Origin: Anseranas semipalmata
Lineage: Eukaryota; Chordata; Aves; Anseriformes; Anseranatidae
Direction: 5' to 3'
Length of the DNA stretch: 64,000 bases
Assembly: GCA_013399115.1 (NCBI GenBank)
Contig: VXAA01001965.1
Coordinates: 191,261 to 255,260 of the forward strand
In this document: positions 1 to 12,551 of the stretch, in pieces
How the letters are laid out: the number at the start of each line of letters is the position of its first letter
Position numbering within the stretch: the stretch's first letter is position 1
The notes under the pieces: generated by a model
What the model saw: only the letters and a program-made list of their open reading frames with translations
What the model was told of the DNA's origin: nothing
The model's database searches: none
Program-made: the position numbers and the translations under genes

Positions 1-813
1 TAATTTCTGCTAGTTAAATCAGAATATCTAATAAAAACTGTGTTAGCAACCATAAAACCAGCGTGCACTGGGAGGGGGAGGAGAGAAGGCTAGCTTGTTG
101 GCAGCTGGCACTTTTATTATGAGGCATTTAAAAAGCCTGACAGCTAATGCACTTTACTAAGACACTGCGAACTACATACCTTCAGAAGAAATTATAATAG
201 CAATGAGGTTTGGGTTTGCTTGTACTTTATATTCCCTGCTTTCCAGCGAGATGGACGCAGCATTCTATATATGCTCTCTGTGCAATATGAATTCAGATGG
301 TAGCTGACAGGGATAGATTTGAAAGTGAGATTTATCTCAAAGTATGTTTCCATGTTTACACACTCAGCATCATTTTTCATATCCACCTTTAACCATTATT
401 CCTCCTTGGCAGTAGAAGTCAGGTTCTTAATTATGTGAAATTTTTCATTGTAATGAAAGGAAACATAAAGATCCTTGTGAACACACTCACATTTATAACT
501 TATTTACAATGTGTTTTCAGAGTTCCAATAATTCATGGTGCTAAAGGTGGAAGACTCCACACACTAGCTGCAGTAGTAATGCTTTGAAAAATTATTAGCC
601 AAACTAGAAATTTTATTAGTCAACTTTTCATGTTAGATGTGCTCTGCTGGGATTTCACAATACCAATGCTTACTTCTTGTTCTGACAATTTTTCTAACTA
701 ACCTAAGATATTATTGTACTAGATGATGATTTACTCATTCTATTAAGCCCTGACACTAAATACATTTTATGCTAAATTAGTTCTTTCTTAAAAAGACTTT
801 TCTCCTGTTAGGG

Positions 814-855
814 AAAAAAAAAAAAAAAACAGAAAAAAAGAAAAAGAAAGAAGAA
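814..855. repeat. A-rich low-complexity tract
   Basis: A 16-base A run is followed by a GAAA/AAAG-rich stretch. It could be a simple repeat or the decayed tail of a retroposed copy, but no retroposon body is recognisable upstream. Confidence 0.85.
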
Positions 856-2074
856 CCCCACTCCAATTAAGAGACAAAAGTGAACCTCTGCAAGAGCTGA
901 AAGATGAACTTATTAATTGTCACCCTTTTCATTGTCACCCTTTTTATGAAAGAAATACTTTACTTTCATGGAACAAAATTGTGATTACAAGCTGTTTTTG
1001 AGGACAAACTCATAACAGTATCTATGTATATGTAAGTTCACCTGCCAAAGAGCATAATGTTGCAGGAGAGCCTTGGTACCTCCTTTGCATTTGTTTTTCT
1101 GTTTCTAATGTAAAAAGGAGCAGTACTTAAGTGTTAGTTGTATTGTCAGGAAGACCATAGGAAATCAGGAGTCACGCTCTTGACTCTTGTGCTCTCCAAT
1201 GAGTGGCAACAGGAGAGCAAGCCATAGCTCAGTTAGTAAACCCCTAGACAAGCCCATCTGGACTCTAGCACCAGCCTTAGGGCTATGCTGCAAAAACTGC
1301 ATTTTTTGTCCACAGTAAACCCAGTTTCAAGCATTATAATAAACCAAGGGCCTAACATACTGAAAGAGGGCTAAAGCTCAGCTATAGTGTCAATGATAGG
1401 TAGAATTTCGTACACATTCTCAAAGGACAAGGGCTTTAGTAAATGTGGATCTAACAGAAACATTATTTCAGACCACCGTTCTTTTTTAAATGAAAAACTT
1501 CTGACCGCCATTGAGATCTTCCCTTGGTCTGAATCACTGTACTTATAAGTGTTGATCCTATCACATCCAGGTGCATTTGTGGTAAAACTAAATACACATT
1601 CCCTGATGAAATCAGTGAAAATCACAGCCATTTGTAAGTTATTTTCGTAAGTGACAGCAATAAGTGCCTACTTCCATTGTACTAATTATATCCTTTTCAT
1701 GACCAAAATATTTCTGGCTTCTATTTCAGACTACTGGCACATAGATTCACATTTTTTCTTATCAAAGAAAACATGGATCGATACCCTTCTTAATCTAGAA
1801 AGAACAGAGAGAATGCCACAAAGTGTCTGGCAAGGTATTCATCTTCCTATCATATTAACGTTTGGAAAGAAGGCTCTCATAGTCCTTTGTAAAATTTCTA
1901 CTTTTGAGTGATGGCTACCCAACAATAGATGTCTGACCCTGCTCTTCCTTGCTTGCTGATGTAAAACACCGCTGTCAGACTGCTTGTATAATGATTTTAT
2001 TTGAATGCTGAAATTCTGAAGATCTAAAGAGTCACTTCCCCTTCAGGATATTTTGGCATAAGTACCTCAACAAT

Positions 2075-2106
2075 CAAGCACAAGAGACACAGATCTCTTG
2101 TGCTTG
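2075..2106. repeat. Perfect 13-bp inverted repeat, 6-base loop
   Basis: The arms caagcacaagaga (2075-2087) and tctcttgtgcttg (2094-2106) are exact reverse complements separated by cacaga. Pairing does not continue beyond the arms, so the stem is too short for a typical microRNA precursor. It may be a fold-back in DNA or RNA, or the remnant of a palindromic element. No function can be assigned. Confidence 0.9.
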
Positions 2107-2499
2107 TTCTTTCCATCCTCAGACAGGATAGACACATCTGAAGTCATGACAAACTAAGGGTTCGAGGTCTGGAAATCTGCCTTTATTGTATCAGACTCGC
2201 ACAAAGTCAGCCATACTGTTAGGGAACAGAATCACGTTATCACCATTTACGGATACTTGGTGCTTTCTAGGGTGCCCTGCTAGTTCCTCAACCTGGAATA
2301 AATCCATATAACTCCACTGAAACAGCAGTTTATACCTGCCAGTGCCTGGTGGCAGTACTGTCTTTTGACCAAGCATCTCTTAGAAACTTCTCACCTATAA
2401 TGCTTGCCTGTGGTTCTGGTCTATTTTCACAACCACAAACATTTTATAATGCATTCTGATTAGATAAACTGATACTTTGAGTAATTTATGATGAATCTA

Positions 2500-2751
2500 A
2501 GGTCTGGTCTACACACATTGAAATTACACCGATTTAACTAAATCGGTTTCTAAATCAATTTAGTTAAATTGAAGCAGCTCCCAAATGATGACACATAAAT
2601 TGGTTTAAGAATGGCTAATATCGTGTTAGCTTAATTCAGTTTTAAGAATGTCCGCACAAGGGGGCTGCAATGATTTTATTAAATTTATTTAGAAACCAAT
2701 TTATTCCAGCCAGTACTGTTTGGGTACAGGCCAGGCTACATAGACCAGTGC
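2500..2751. mobile_element. hAT-like non-autonomous DNA transposon (MITE)
   Basis: The left end reads ggtctggtctacacac (2501-2516). A degenerate inverted copy, tagaccag, lies at 2741-2748. Inside, the 22 bases at 2540-2561 match the reverse complement of 2681-2702 at 20 of 22 positions, giving long subterminal inverted repeats. A separate perfect 12-bp palindrome has arms at 2532-2543 and 2558-2569. The CTGGTCTACAC end is typical of hAT-type MITEs common in turtles and crocodilians (from memory). No transposase is present. I could not fix an 8-bp target duplication, so the outer borders are uncertain by several bases. Confidence 0.7.
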
Positions 2752-3034
2752 AAACTGCAAAACGTAACATTAACTGTCAGTATTAGTGCTCCCAGGAACT
2801 AAAGAAGGAATTAGTCAGAATAAAGTTTTAAGTTAATTCGTTAAAGAACAGCACACGTGCCAGACTAAAGCTAACAATTTTTTGTTTACATGACAGTTTT
2901 CCTCTCAGCAGCTTATATGCCATTAGTAATTAAAAGTCACACTTTGTTACATTACAGCCATAGTGTGAAAAGGTTAAAATACAAATATATTTAAACTTCT
3001 TGGCTTTCACTTTCCATTTATGGCCTTATCATGC

Positions 3035-3104
3035 NNNNNNNNNNNNNNNNNNNNNNNNNNNNNNNNNNNNNNNNNNNNNNNNNNNNNNNNNNNNNNNNNN
3101 NNNN
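3035..3104. other. Assembly gap (70 N)
   Basis: A run of 70 undetermined bases. The flanks are AT-rich unique sequence with no matching ends, so nothing can be said about the missing content. Confidence 1.
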
Positions 3105-4180
3105 TTGGAGAAACTAATGACTGAACAATTTAACTATTTATTTCAACAGATCTGTTAGGAGAATAGTTCTGTTTTAAATATAAACCTACAGATCAGTTAA
3201 TGCTGTGGTGATAAAAGATTTAGGTGATTCCCATTCCATTGGAAGTGTCTACAATCAGCTAAAGGCACCTAAGCAGTGGTTGAAGATATATGCAAATGAA
3301 ACAATATTCCAACACTTTCAGTGCTAATTCCAAGCCAAAAGGCAGAACTGAAGTTTCGTGACATGAGGGCAGTCCCCTTAGTAACAGTGACCTGAGTTTG
3401 AAAAGAGGTCAAACACCTTTTGATCTGGAGGATATCAGAAAAACAGTCAGATCAGAAATCCCTTCTATTCCCCTTCAGTAGCAGGGATGCAATCATGATG
3501 CCACCTAAGAGAAAGAAGACATTTCGGTGAAAGACTGCCTCATATTCCACAGGCCTTAAAATCATTTCACACTAGGCAATTGGAAGTGAGGGCAGAAAAA
3601 CTAATTTTGTACCTCTTTCTTCATAGTATACAGGAAGCCACTAAACAGGGATGATCACAGGCCATTGAAGTGTAAATGCCACTTGAATAGCCTGGACAGA
3701 TGGGTCTTTTCATGGAGAGATTAGACTATGGCTATATGTCCTGGGGAGAGAGGCAGACAAGACTTCTGTGCATGTATGGTAGCACATGTAATACCCTATG
3801 CTTTTCAGATTCACTGCTATAAGAAGGTCTTGTCCCTTGCTCAGGATGCTTGCACCTCTCGCAGGTACTTTTCGTGATCACTGCATTTAGAAAACGCCAG
3901 GATTTCTTGACAAGCTGTAAGAGGGTCTCAGAGATGAACAGCTGTGTACATCAGTCATGATATCCCCCCTCTCCTTCCCACCAGCCTCTCCCCAGCCCCC
4001 CCCCCACACACCGTGTCTTTAACAAGATTCCTCCCAATGCACGACAGCTCCTGGGGCAGCTCCCCTCCATCCTGCACACCCCCAGCACTCATGCCAGTAG
4101 CTGCAGCCTTGTCGCTGCCATGTGGCTGAGATGCTTGCTGTACTTGGCTTTCTTACTGCCTTTCAAGGATCTGTTCGGAA
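3105..4180. other. Gene-free DNA with a C-rich patch
   Basis: No gene is recognisable. A pyrimidine- and C-rich segment at about 3964-4090 includes a 10-base C run near 3997. The open frames over it are compositional and not supported as coding. Confidence 0.6.
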
Positions 4181-4183
4181 TCT

Positions 4184-4262
4184 GATTAATTACTTAATGT
4201 TTGCAAAGCACTTTGAAGATGAAAAGAAGTGCAATATCAATGGTAAGTACCATTATTATTTA
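4184..4262 (+). mobile_element. MIR-type SINE 3' tail
   Basis: The stretch contains in order taatgtttgcaaagcacttt, gaagatgaaaagaagtgcaa and taccattattattt. This is the standard 3' tail of MIR-related amniote SINEs (an 'aatgtttgtaaagcgctttga ... tattattatt' theme, from memory). The upstream SINE body is too diverged to mark. A spurious 64-codon frame with an apparent GTAAGT donor falls on this tail. Confidence 0.75.
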
Positions 4263-6883
4263 CTCTTCTGGCTTCCCTCTCTTTGTCCTAGTAGAGAAAA
4301 ATTGGTGACCAGCTAGATTTTGATCTGTGAACAAAAAAATTGTATTTGGCCTGTGGAATTCAGCAGCACGTGACACACACATTCTGTGTGCTGTCCAACC
4401 AAGGAGGCCCACATTTAATTTCTGTCATCATATTCTCATGTGGTGGCCCAGACTGCTTCCAGACAGGCAGAATACTTCAGTGACATGTATTTAACAACTG
4501 AATATTGCTGCTGTTTTTACAATTATTGTTTCCTCACTTGACTGAGGACAAGAACTAATTCCCAGCTCTTCAGGGGCTTTTCAAGGAGGACACATAGGGT
4601 CCCCATCAGTACAGGCAAGTGAGCCTTGGTCCAAGCAGCTTTCAAAGCAATTCGAAGAATCTGAAAAACTAGGGGATGAGTCAGGGAGCTGCAGTACAGA
4701 TACGGTATCAGCAAGAAAGAGGAAAAAACAAAATGATGTGAAAGACAAAGGAAAAACTTTTAAGAGGAGTTTAGAGGAACTCTCACTTCTGTGTGAACAC
4801 CTTGAACCATGACAGATAGCTGAAGGTGCTCAAAAGACTCCTAACCCAAAAATGCAATGTTCCCTCTTTTTCCTCAGAAAAGCTACTGCAGTTGCTTCCT
4901 GTTGCTTCATCCTCTCTTGATTAAGACCATCCTGCATCCCACACCTGAAACAACACAGTCACAGGAAGTTCTGGATGATCGCCATGCTGACTTTAGCTCA
5001 TTTGTGAAAAGAAATGGACACTTAGGATATTTTTGATTTGAAGATAATTACATATTCAGTGTACTAAATGTTGGGAACTACACTTTCTCCAAATTTCAGC
5101 CTTAACCTGAGGCTTTCCAAACATAGGTTTAAAGAGAGAGATTGTCCCTTGCAAAATGAACACTTTCCTCAAGGCTGTAAATGAGAACTTCCTTGACCCT
5201 ACTCAGGTTTGAGCTTCCCAGGTAGTCTGGCATAGCCACTGGTTCACTCGGGTGTGACTGCAACTCTCCTGATAGCTACTGAATGAGTGGAAAAATGCCA
5301 AATTTGGTTTTTAAAAGAAGAGAAAACAGTAACAAACCAAACCTAACCACACAGCAGACAGACACAGGTGCCAGCATTAGCAGCAAGTGAAAGAAATACT
5401 GTTTTCATATTATAAGGTGCTGACTGCTACACAGCTTAACTGTAAGCATAAAATGTGATTAGCTGCAAACAGGTAGGATTGCTCTTGCTGAGCTCAATTA
5501 TAAGAAAGAACTGATGGATATACAAAGAAGTTTGGTATGACTGCACATACAATGCACGTTCAACTTGCCTCGAGGCAAAAGCCTTACCTATTTGAGCCAT
5601 AAATCACTCCCCTGACACCACACTTAGAGCCAGGGGTGTGGAAATATACTAGAGACAACCCTTGACTGCCTCTAAGATGTTTCACAATTAAAGTTCAGCA
5701 AGAGTTTCAGCCTGTAGTACTCCAGAATAACCTCTTCCAAATCAGATGGATAGCCATGTTCCCAATGAATTTTTAAAGAAATCAATTAAAACTCCCTGCT
5801 GGAGGAGGTGAGTTCTTGCTCCATTACATTCAGCTGTCTTTTAAGTAGTTTCATGCAACATACATGAAATTTAGAGTTCCATCTGCATGAGGGCAAGGAG
5901 GATGTAGGCATTTAAAGGACTTTTCTGTTTGATTATGACTGAAGTGCAATTCTTTAACGACAAGCGCTTGTGGATTTGTTGTTTAGAGTTGCATCTGTCT
6001 TTGGTAATTGGGAGCAGAAGTCCATCTGCCAGAATGTGTTTGGTAAATCTCTTTGCAGGCTGCCATTTTGTGAGCAAGAATGTATACATCCCCCTGGGTG
6101 ACCCCTCCCTAAAACCATTTGTATAACCTGCCAGCTGTTCCTTTTTCTGACTCTTCCTCCAATTATACTTTAGGAGAGAGTGGAAAGGGGGAGAAAACCC
6201 CATACACATACGCATATGCATGCATAGCCACAAGGAAGATGAGAGGGACAAGAAGGTATCCCCCTGACAATGCAGACAGGCATTGTTCTGGTGAAGAAAC
6301 AGCCAGGCAGCAAATCACACCTGCCACTGGCGGTCTGCTGCAGCAGCAATGCAACCTGCAGTCTGGCTTTTTTTCCCCATATACCTCCCCTTCCGCTTTC
6401 CATCATTCCTTCTAGAGCTGCCCAGTCTGGAAATCCATCCTCTGGGCAGAAGAAGAATAAGATGAGTGAAGGGAAGGAAAAGACGGAAATCCCAATGAAC
6501 AACCTTCCCAGAATGAACTGCTGCAAAATTCTGCTCTTAATTACATTAATATTAAAAGATTCCCTGGAAGATACTGTAAGAACAATTCTTTCTGAACACT
6601 TCAATAGATGAGCATGGCTTTCCTTTTCCCACTTCAGAGTGCTCTTTATTAACTTCTAATATGTTTTAATTGTTTCTAATGTTTCTTCTAAGAGGAATTT
6701 CTTGTAGTGGGGTAAAATCATTTGGTTGGGTTTTTCATGAGCAATTCTCAATGGAAATACTCATCATTATAAATCTGACCTTACATTTAAAGAGCTGCAA
6801 GGAAAAAAGCATAATTAATTAGTCACATTATTTTTCCTCCAGCATATTTTAAAAAATTAGCAACCAGCGAAGGAAGGAGATGG
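4263..6883. other. Gene-free unique DNA
   Basis: No supported gene. Overlapping frames on both strands at 5871-6611 (up to 144 codons) lie in a stretch with few stops on either strand and show no recognisable protein. No interspersed repeat is recognisable. Confidence 0.55.
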
Positions 6884-6954
6884 GGGCTGATCCTGCAGCC
6901 CTTTCACACAACGGTTGCTCTGGGAATCCACGTAGGGAGAGCAGGATCAGGCCC
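6884..6954. mobile_element. Short palindromic element, GGATCAGGCC group
   Basis: The end gggctgatcctgc (6884-6896) is inverted at gcaggatcaggccc (6941-6954), giving a 71-base element with about 11-bp terminal inverted repeats. The theme recurs in amniote palindromic MITE-like repeats that I recall from turtles and birds. No coding capacity. Confidence 0.6.
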
Positions 6955-7164
6955 TTAAGCATAAGCCAGGCGTAAGTAAAGCCTGCAGATAAGCACAGAT
7001 CAGGCCTCCTGCCATAGTATCCTGAGCATCCTCATTCTGCAGTAAAGTCAATGGGGACAAAGGGAGCTGTACGGGTACTTTGATGGGTACCTTATTCAAA
7101 ATCATCAGCATTTGATGACACATGGATGTACCTCAGCACCTTGTAGCCCTCCTAAAATGCAAGG

Positions 7165-7275
7165 TACTGATTCTCCACCCTGTACACCAGTGCTATGCCA
7201 GCGCAATTCTACTGACTCTAACCATGCGTCACATCAGCTTACTCCAGTGTAACAGCTGAGGAGGAAGTCCTGAAT
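7165..7275. mobile_element. Palindromic repeat remnant, 'ACACCAGTG' group
   Basis: The left part has tgattctccaccctgtacac followed by cagtg. The right part has ttactccagtgtaacagctg and then aggagga, an imperfect inverted copy of the left. This resembles the amniote element whose halves read roughly 'gattctgctctcagttacaccagtgtaa'. The borders are approximate. Confidence 0.45.
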
Positions 7276-7689
7276 ATCTAATCCACAAGCAACTGTACTT
7301 TAAGTATCTCTTTATTTGCATTTCTACCCTAAGGCATCATTTATCATGACAACTGTTCAGCACATAGGATTTTAGATTTTTATGCTCATGACTTCTTACC
7401 ATTCTAGTAACTACCTCTCCCAAAACAGAGAAAAATCAGCATTTTGTGATAGGAACAGTGTATGAGATTTTTATCAGAGCTTCAAGATTCAGTTGTGTTG
7501 TCTGCTCACTCCCAGCTCACACATACTGAAACATTTTCTGTGCTTCAAAAAATCATCAGTTTAGAGATCTCCAGCTATCATTTCACATTTCATTCTCACT
7601 ATTACAGAGGTAAAAAAGCAACTTTATGGCAGTCTAGCTCATGCAATTGGAGAATAATTATTCAAATTTAGACCAAAAGTCTATCTTGA

Positions 7690-7835
7690 TTAAAGGTCTG
7701 GTGGGCAAAACCCGCACTGAAAATCTGGGTTAAGTGCTACTGCTTTTTTTAAACCTAAAGCACTCCCCTCTGCTTCACTTTCCTCAGTGTAAAATGGGGG
7801 CAATGCAACCCTCTTTCCCCACCTTTTGCTGCCAC
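7690..7835 (+). mobile_element. MIR SINE fragment
   Basis: The diagnostic core is ttcactttcctcagtgtaaa followed by atgggggcaatgcaaccctc, matching the MIR 'cctcagtttcctcatctgtaaaatgggga' block on the plus strand. An upstream 'aaatctgggttaagtgctac' fits the degenerate tRNA-related part. Edges are approximate. Confidence 0.65.
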
Positions 7836-10800
7836 TGCCTGCCTTTCTATGGCTTGTGGATTTGAGATCTCATGTACCTTTAGAGGTTGCTTTGTTGAAA
7901 CTATTACTTCTAACTCACGCTTCCAACAGAACAGGTATTCTTTCTATTCTGGAAACTGTTCAGAAAGTTTTCAACTTTTCTATTATCAGTGAGGATTTCC
8001 TGGTTTTGGACCAGCTTATAAAATTAAAAACATTTTGGTAAAAATAGTTAATGTGAAGAAATGATTAAAAAAAAGGCAAAAAGGTTTGCAACACAAAGGA
8101 AAAAACAAAGATACCCTATGATAGGATCTTAAAATGAAAATGAATTTAAAGTAACCAACCAGTTCAGAGTCTCTGATTTCAGCTATCTACTATCAAGAAA
8201 AGAAGACTGACAATAACAACAATCAAATATTGTAATTATCTATTTTTCCATTCTCTCTCCGGTGAACCTGTCTTATATTTTCTTTCTTAACACTAGCAGC
8301 TTTACTCACAATTTTGAATAAACACATTTGTTGTTTGAGATTCATATCCAGCTGATTACCAAAATGCAAAGAATTCTTACAGACTTAAAAAAAAAAAATC
8401 CATTCATTCTGAGAAACAGGAAGACAAGACTTCAGATGGTGTTAATCAGCATAATTCCACTCACTCAAAAGGAATTACATAATTTATACCAGCTCAGGAT
8501 GTGGTTCACTATTTTAAATTAGGATCTTGGTTTATTTAATGTGTTTTTGCAGAGCTCTGAGACTCCAAAGCCAGGCTGTCCTCACTTTTATCTGTTTACA
8601 GATAAGCATGTTTGCTTAAAACAGCTTCAACTGCCACAGTTAAAATCTTAAAACCTGCTTAGGTCTAAAGTTATTACTTCCTGCTGGGAAAGTCTGAAAG
8701 GAGTTGGAATATTAATCTCTTTAAATAGGTCTCCTGGGAATATATCAGTGTTTTTCCTCGACAGGATGCTTTCTGTGGAATTTGATAATCCCTGGCATTT
8801 TCAGCATTTCACACAAAGCATTATACTTAAGGAGTGTCTTATTATACAATCAGCTTTAAAATGTTCAGAAGAACTGAGAGCCAGTTCTACCTTTACCCTG
8901 AAGACAAACTGTTTATAATTCATTCTTTAACAGAAATAAAGGCAGAATTTCTAAAAGAACTGTTTCAGGAGAGGCTACCAGTATGTAGCCTTCTGTTTGT
9001 TGGCTGTGCATACTCAACCTTTTCAAAGAAACAGGCTCTAGTACCTAACTTCTCTTCTCACAGATTGTTTTGTGTGTTTGGTTCTACCACAACATTTATA
9101 CCGCACCAGAGCTCCTTCCAAACATGCATCTGTCCATCCTACTGTTGGAAACATAAAATCTCTCCTACAAAGTCTTAGTAGACTTAGAATCTGCAAGTCA
9201 GAAAAGGGTCTGTGGTTCAAAGAGCTCAAGGTCAGCAGGGATTGCTTAGTCTTACCTTCTACCTCCTGAGCAGGCATCAAGTCCCACTGGGGAATTCACA
9301 TATCTGCTCAATAACTTCTGATTGAGTCACTAATTCCCTAACAATTGGTCCAAATTAAAGGTCTACTGATTATACCAGCAATCCACAGCTACTCTGGAAA
9401 CCACATGCCTGAAACCTGTTTTCAGCCTGAAAACAACTAGAAGTCTGGAAACAGCAGAATCTGCTGAAGCCTCAAAATGTTCACAGCTCATCATCATGGT
9501 AAGTGGTTCAATAAGTTATGGGGAACACTGAGAACTGGCATGATTTTTAGAAAGATATGCAGACTTACGGACAGTGCTCAGAGATGTAAATGCTTTATCC
9601 TGTAATCATATCTTAAAGAGACAGAAGTCTTTGCTCACTGAAGAGCAGAAACTGGAGCTTTGCCTGAGCTGGCCTTTGGAGCATTCCGTGTAGAGGTTCT
9701 TACGTACTCCCAGATGTTCTCTTGTTTCTCAACAGTGGGTCATTTAAAACTAGCTGCACCCATGTATTGAACTGTTTGTTACCACTTTCAGCAATCCGCA
9801 TATTTCAGGCTAATGACAAAACTCACCGTTTTCACTTTATGCAAATTAAGACAGTAAATGTATTTCATTGTGTTCTAATTGTATGATAAGTTCACATTTT
9901 TTATGCTTTTTTCATCTTCACTTTCATTTCCTCTTAGCCGATCTAATTTATTAATTAATCAGCTGTCTTGAAATATAATCCAGTCATAGTGTATTTCATT
10001 TAATGCAATTAAAAACCCTGAATGTTTTCTGGAGGGAACATTTCTCAAATGGAGTAGGTCTTCCCTCTGGGAACTGCCAAACAATTTAGAGCAATGTAAT
10101 CCAGAGAAGACTGTTCCCACTGATGAGTAATTTTGTTCGTCGATACTCTTCTCATACAGAAGCTTGTTTTGGGGCAAGACAAAGGACAAAAATCTGAAAT
10201 CCTTACTCAGTGACTGAGTAACTCTTTTGCTGAACTCATTCCCCACAGTCCTCTGTACTGTTGTTTCCTTCTTAATTTACGCTCAAACAAATTCACAAGG
10301 AGTTCAAAGGGATTTCATCTGATTAAGTAAGGAAACAGTGAAATTCACCCTGTGCAGAAGGCCATCACCAAATCCAATCTACTACATCAGTCGACTTTCA
10401 GTCCTCAAATTTTATCTTAATTGGAACTGAGTGGTGGATTTCAGTCTTGTGTTAAAGACACAAGAAACAAATATCATTAAGTTGCCTTAACTGCGGACCA
10501 CAAACAAACAAAACTTTAAAAAAAAATTATGTATGTTCATCCAGACAAAAAATTGACTGTTGAAAGAATCATCAGTACAGCAGTATATTGTGATATTACA
10601 ATTACTGACAATGCTGAAATGATGTCACAAACAGAGGATTAAGGTCTCAATGGTATAATAATAAACGTCAGGATTAAATTGTAAAGTATTTAAGAGTAAG
10701 GAAAGCAACAAGGCATTAAATCCTTCCCGTGTTTTATCAGATACATCAACATTATTGAGGGTTCAGGAAGGCTTTCATAGTAGACAGCAACTCTAAACTT

Positions 10801-12503
10801 AATGATGTTGTTGATCCATATGCAAAGCTCTTATGATGTTCTTCTGACTTTAGCATGCAAAGGTCAGATCCAACATTTCAATCCTGTGAGGATCAGGGTG
10901 GTTCAGCAATCATTAAAAAGAAAAGGAAAAGATAAACTAGTCATGTACTGTGTGTATTTCTTCTGCCTGTTACTTGCATATCATGAGTCACCAGGTAAAA
11001 TCGTCTCCAAAGAGCACAACTGTTTAGTTAACCTGTAGCCACCAGCATACATATAAACTGCAGCAAGCAGAAAGCCTGATCCTGCTTTTAATAAAGTGAG
11101 GCAAAATTTTTATCTGAGATCAAGAATGGGCCCATAAAAATTAACCTCTAGTACCAACTTGTAGGAATCTGCAGATGCACAATTTGCTGCTCCAACTCAG
11201 GGCCTGCACAGCTTTCACTTGCACTGGAAACAAATAGTTGGCAGGGCCACACTTTTTTTTCTTGTCATCTAGTAGCCACATTTCTGCATGGTAGATCTTT
11301 AAATTCCCAGGCATCACTAAGTCACAGAACTGCTGCTTTTCAGTTTGCACTGAATTGTTTCATAGGTATTACCCGCTCGAAAAAAAAGGAATGCATATTC
11401 TAGATCACCATGGGTATGGTTTGCATATTAGTTTTGCAGCCACTCACTTTTCAAGTTATTAATTTCTCTATATTAGCTTGATTATCATCTTAAAAAAGAA
11501 GTCTAAACTATGCCTTTGTGGTCAAATTCCAAAAATGTCCAACATGAAGAAGATTCACATAGAACTGCTGAATTTTGAGGGGGAAAAATGAAAAATCTGG
11601 CCCATCTTGCACTGGACACACAAAATAACTCTTACAGGTAGGAGCTTTCTGTCTTTCTATTTTATTCCTGCAGTCATCACTAAGTACCATTTAAATTTTA
11701 GCTGTCATCTCTAATACCTACTTTTGCAAACATAATTCATTTAATTAGCAAATTGCCTAGTGGCTTTTTTATCTTTTTTCCCCTCAAGACTTATTAAACA
11801 TTTGCCAGGAGCATTTTCACAGAAAGCATGCCACATGGATGATAGTGATTGGAAGATCTCAGATCCGTCTTCCTTACTTCATAACCCACCTGGGCAAGCA
11901 AAGCCAGGCAAAGCAAGTATCTCCCAGAAGTAAAAACTTCACTTAGCATCTTTGCCCACTGACTGGGATGGGGTTCACACACTTGACTCTTCTGTGTGCT
12001 CAATAGAACATGCAAAAGTTTAAAGCATGGTACCTCAGTGAACATATGAGTTTAACTGGCACAACCAGATAATGTAAAATAGTTCAGTTTTAACGAGTAG
12101 CATGTCTTTAAATCCTCTACTGCCTAAAGCACAAATTTCAGTCCAAGGAGGATTTAGAGGGCTGTTCCAGCAGATATTGGGCCTGAATTTGAGCTTCTTA
12201 ACATTGTGTAAAGCAGGCATGATTCTGCTGAAGTCACTGCCAAGGATGGGTGGTTACATGAAGGACCATCCCTAGAGCAGTGGGGCCACAGTCTTACAAA
12301 GGATTTCCAACAGCCACGCAATGACCAAGTTCACAGCTGCTGGAGACAGCTAACTCGGAAGCCAAGACCTAGATGTAGCCTCTGGACCAACGTGCCTAAG
12401 TGCTACCAGACCCACCTGGACAGGGCCATGTGGGAAACAGCTTCAGGTCATCTGCAAAACAGGACTCTGTACGTGGGACATGCCATGGGCAGGTGACTAC
12501 TCA
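7836..12503. other. Gene-free unique DNA, AT-rich
   Basis: No supported coding region, RNA gene or recognisable transposon. Short A runs are scattered (for example 8389-8398 and 10517-10526). The frames at 8834-9280 overlap on both strands without a recognisable product. Confidence 0.55.
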
Positions 12504-12551
12504 AGCACAAGGTCAGGGTAGCTGCTTTGGTTGCAACCATCACCTTGTGCT
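12504..12551. repeat. Perfect 10-bp inverted repeat
   Basis: The arm agcacaaggt (12504-12513) is exactly inverted at accttgtgct (12542-12551), with a 28-base spacer. It lies in a locally GC-richer patch. No known element or RNA fits, and a chance origin is possible. Confidence 0.7.

Larger units (their letters stand above)
1..2499. other. Gene-free unique DNA, AT-rich
   Basis: No coding or RNA gene is recognisable here. Reading frames are short (86 codons or fewer) and resemble no family I know. The sequence is AT-rich and mostly unique, with an A-rich low-complexity tract at 814-855 and a perfect hairpin at 2075-2106, both listed separately. Confidence 0.6.

Noticed and set aside
1224..1335. 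tRNA-like A box 'tagctcagttagtaaa' near 1226
   Set aside because: No B box at the right distance, no acceptor stem and no cloverleaf.
6170..6604. 144-codon minus-strand frame
   Set aside because: It overlaps open frames on the plus strand in the same bases, so it reflects composition.
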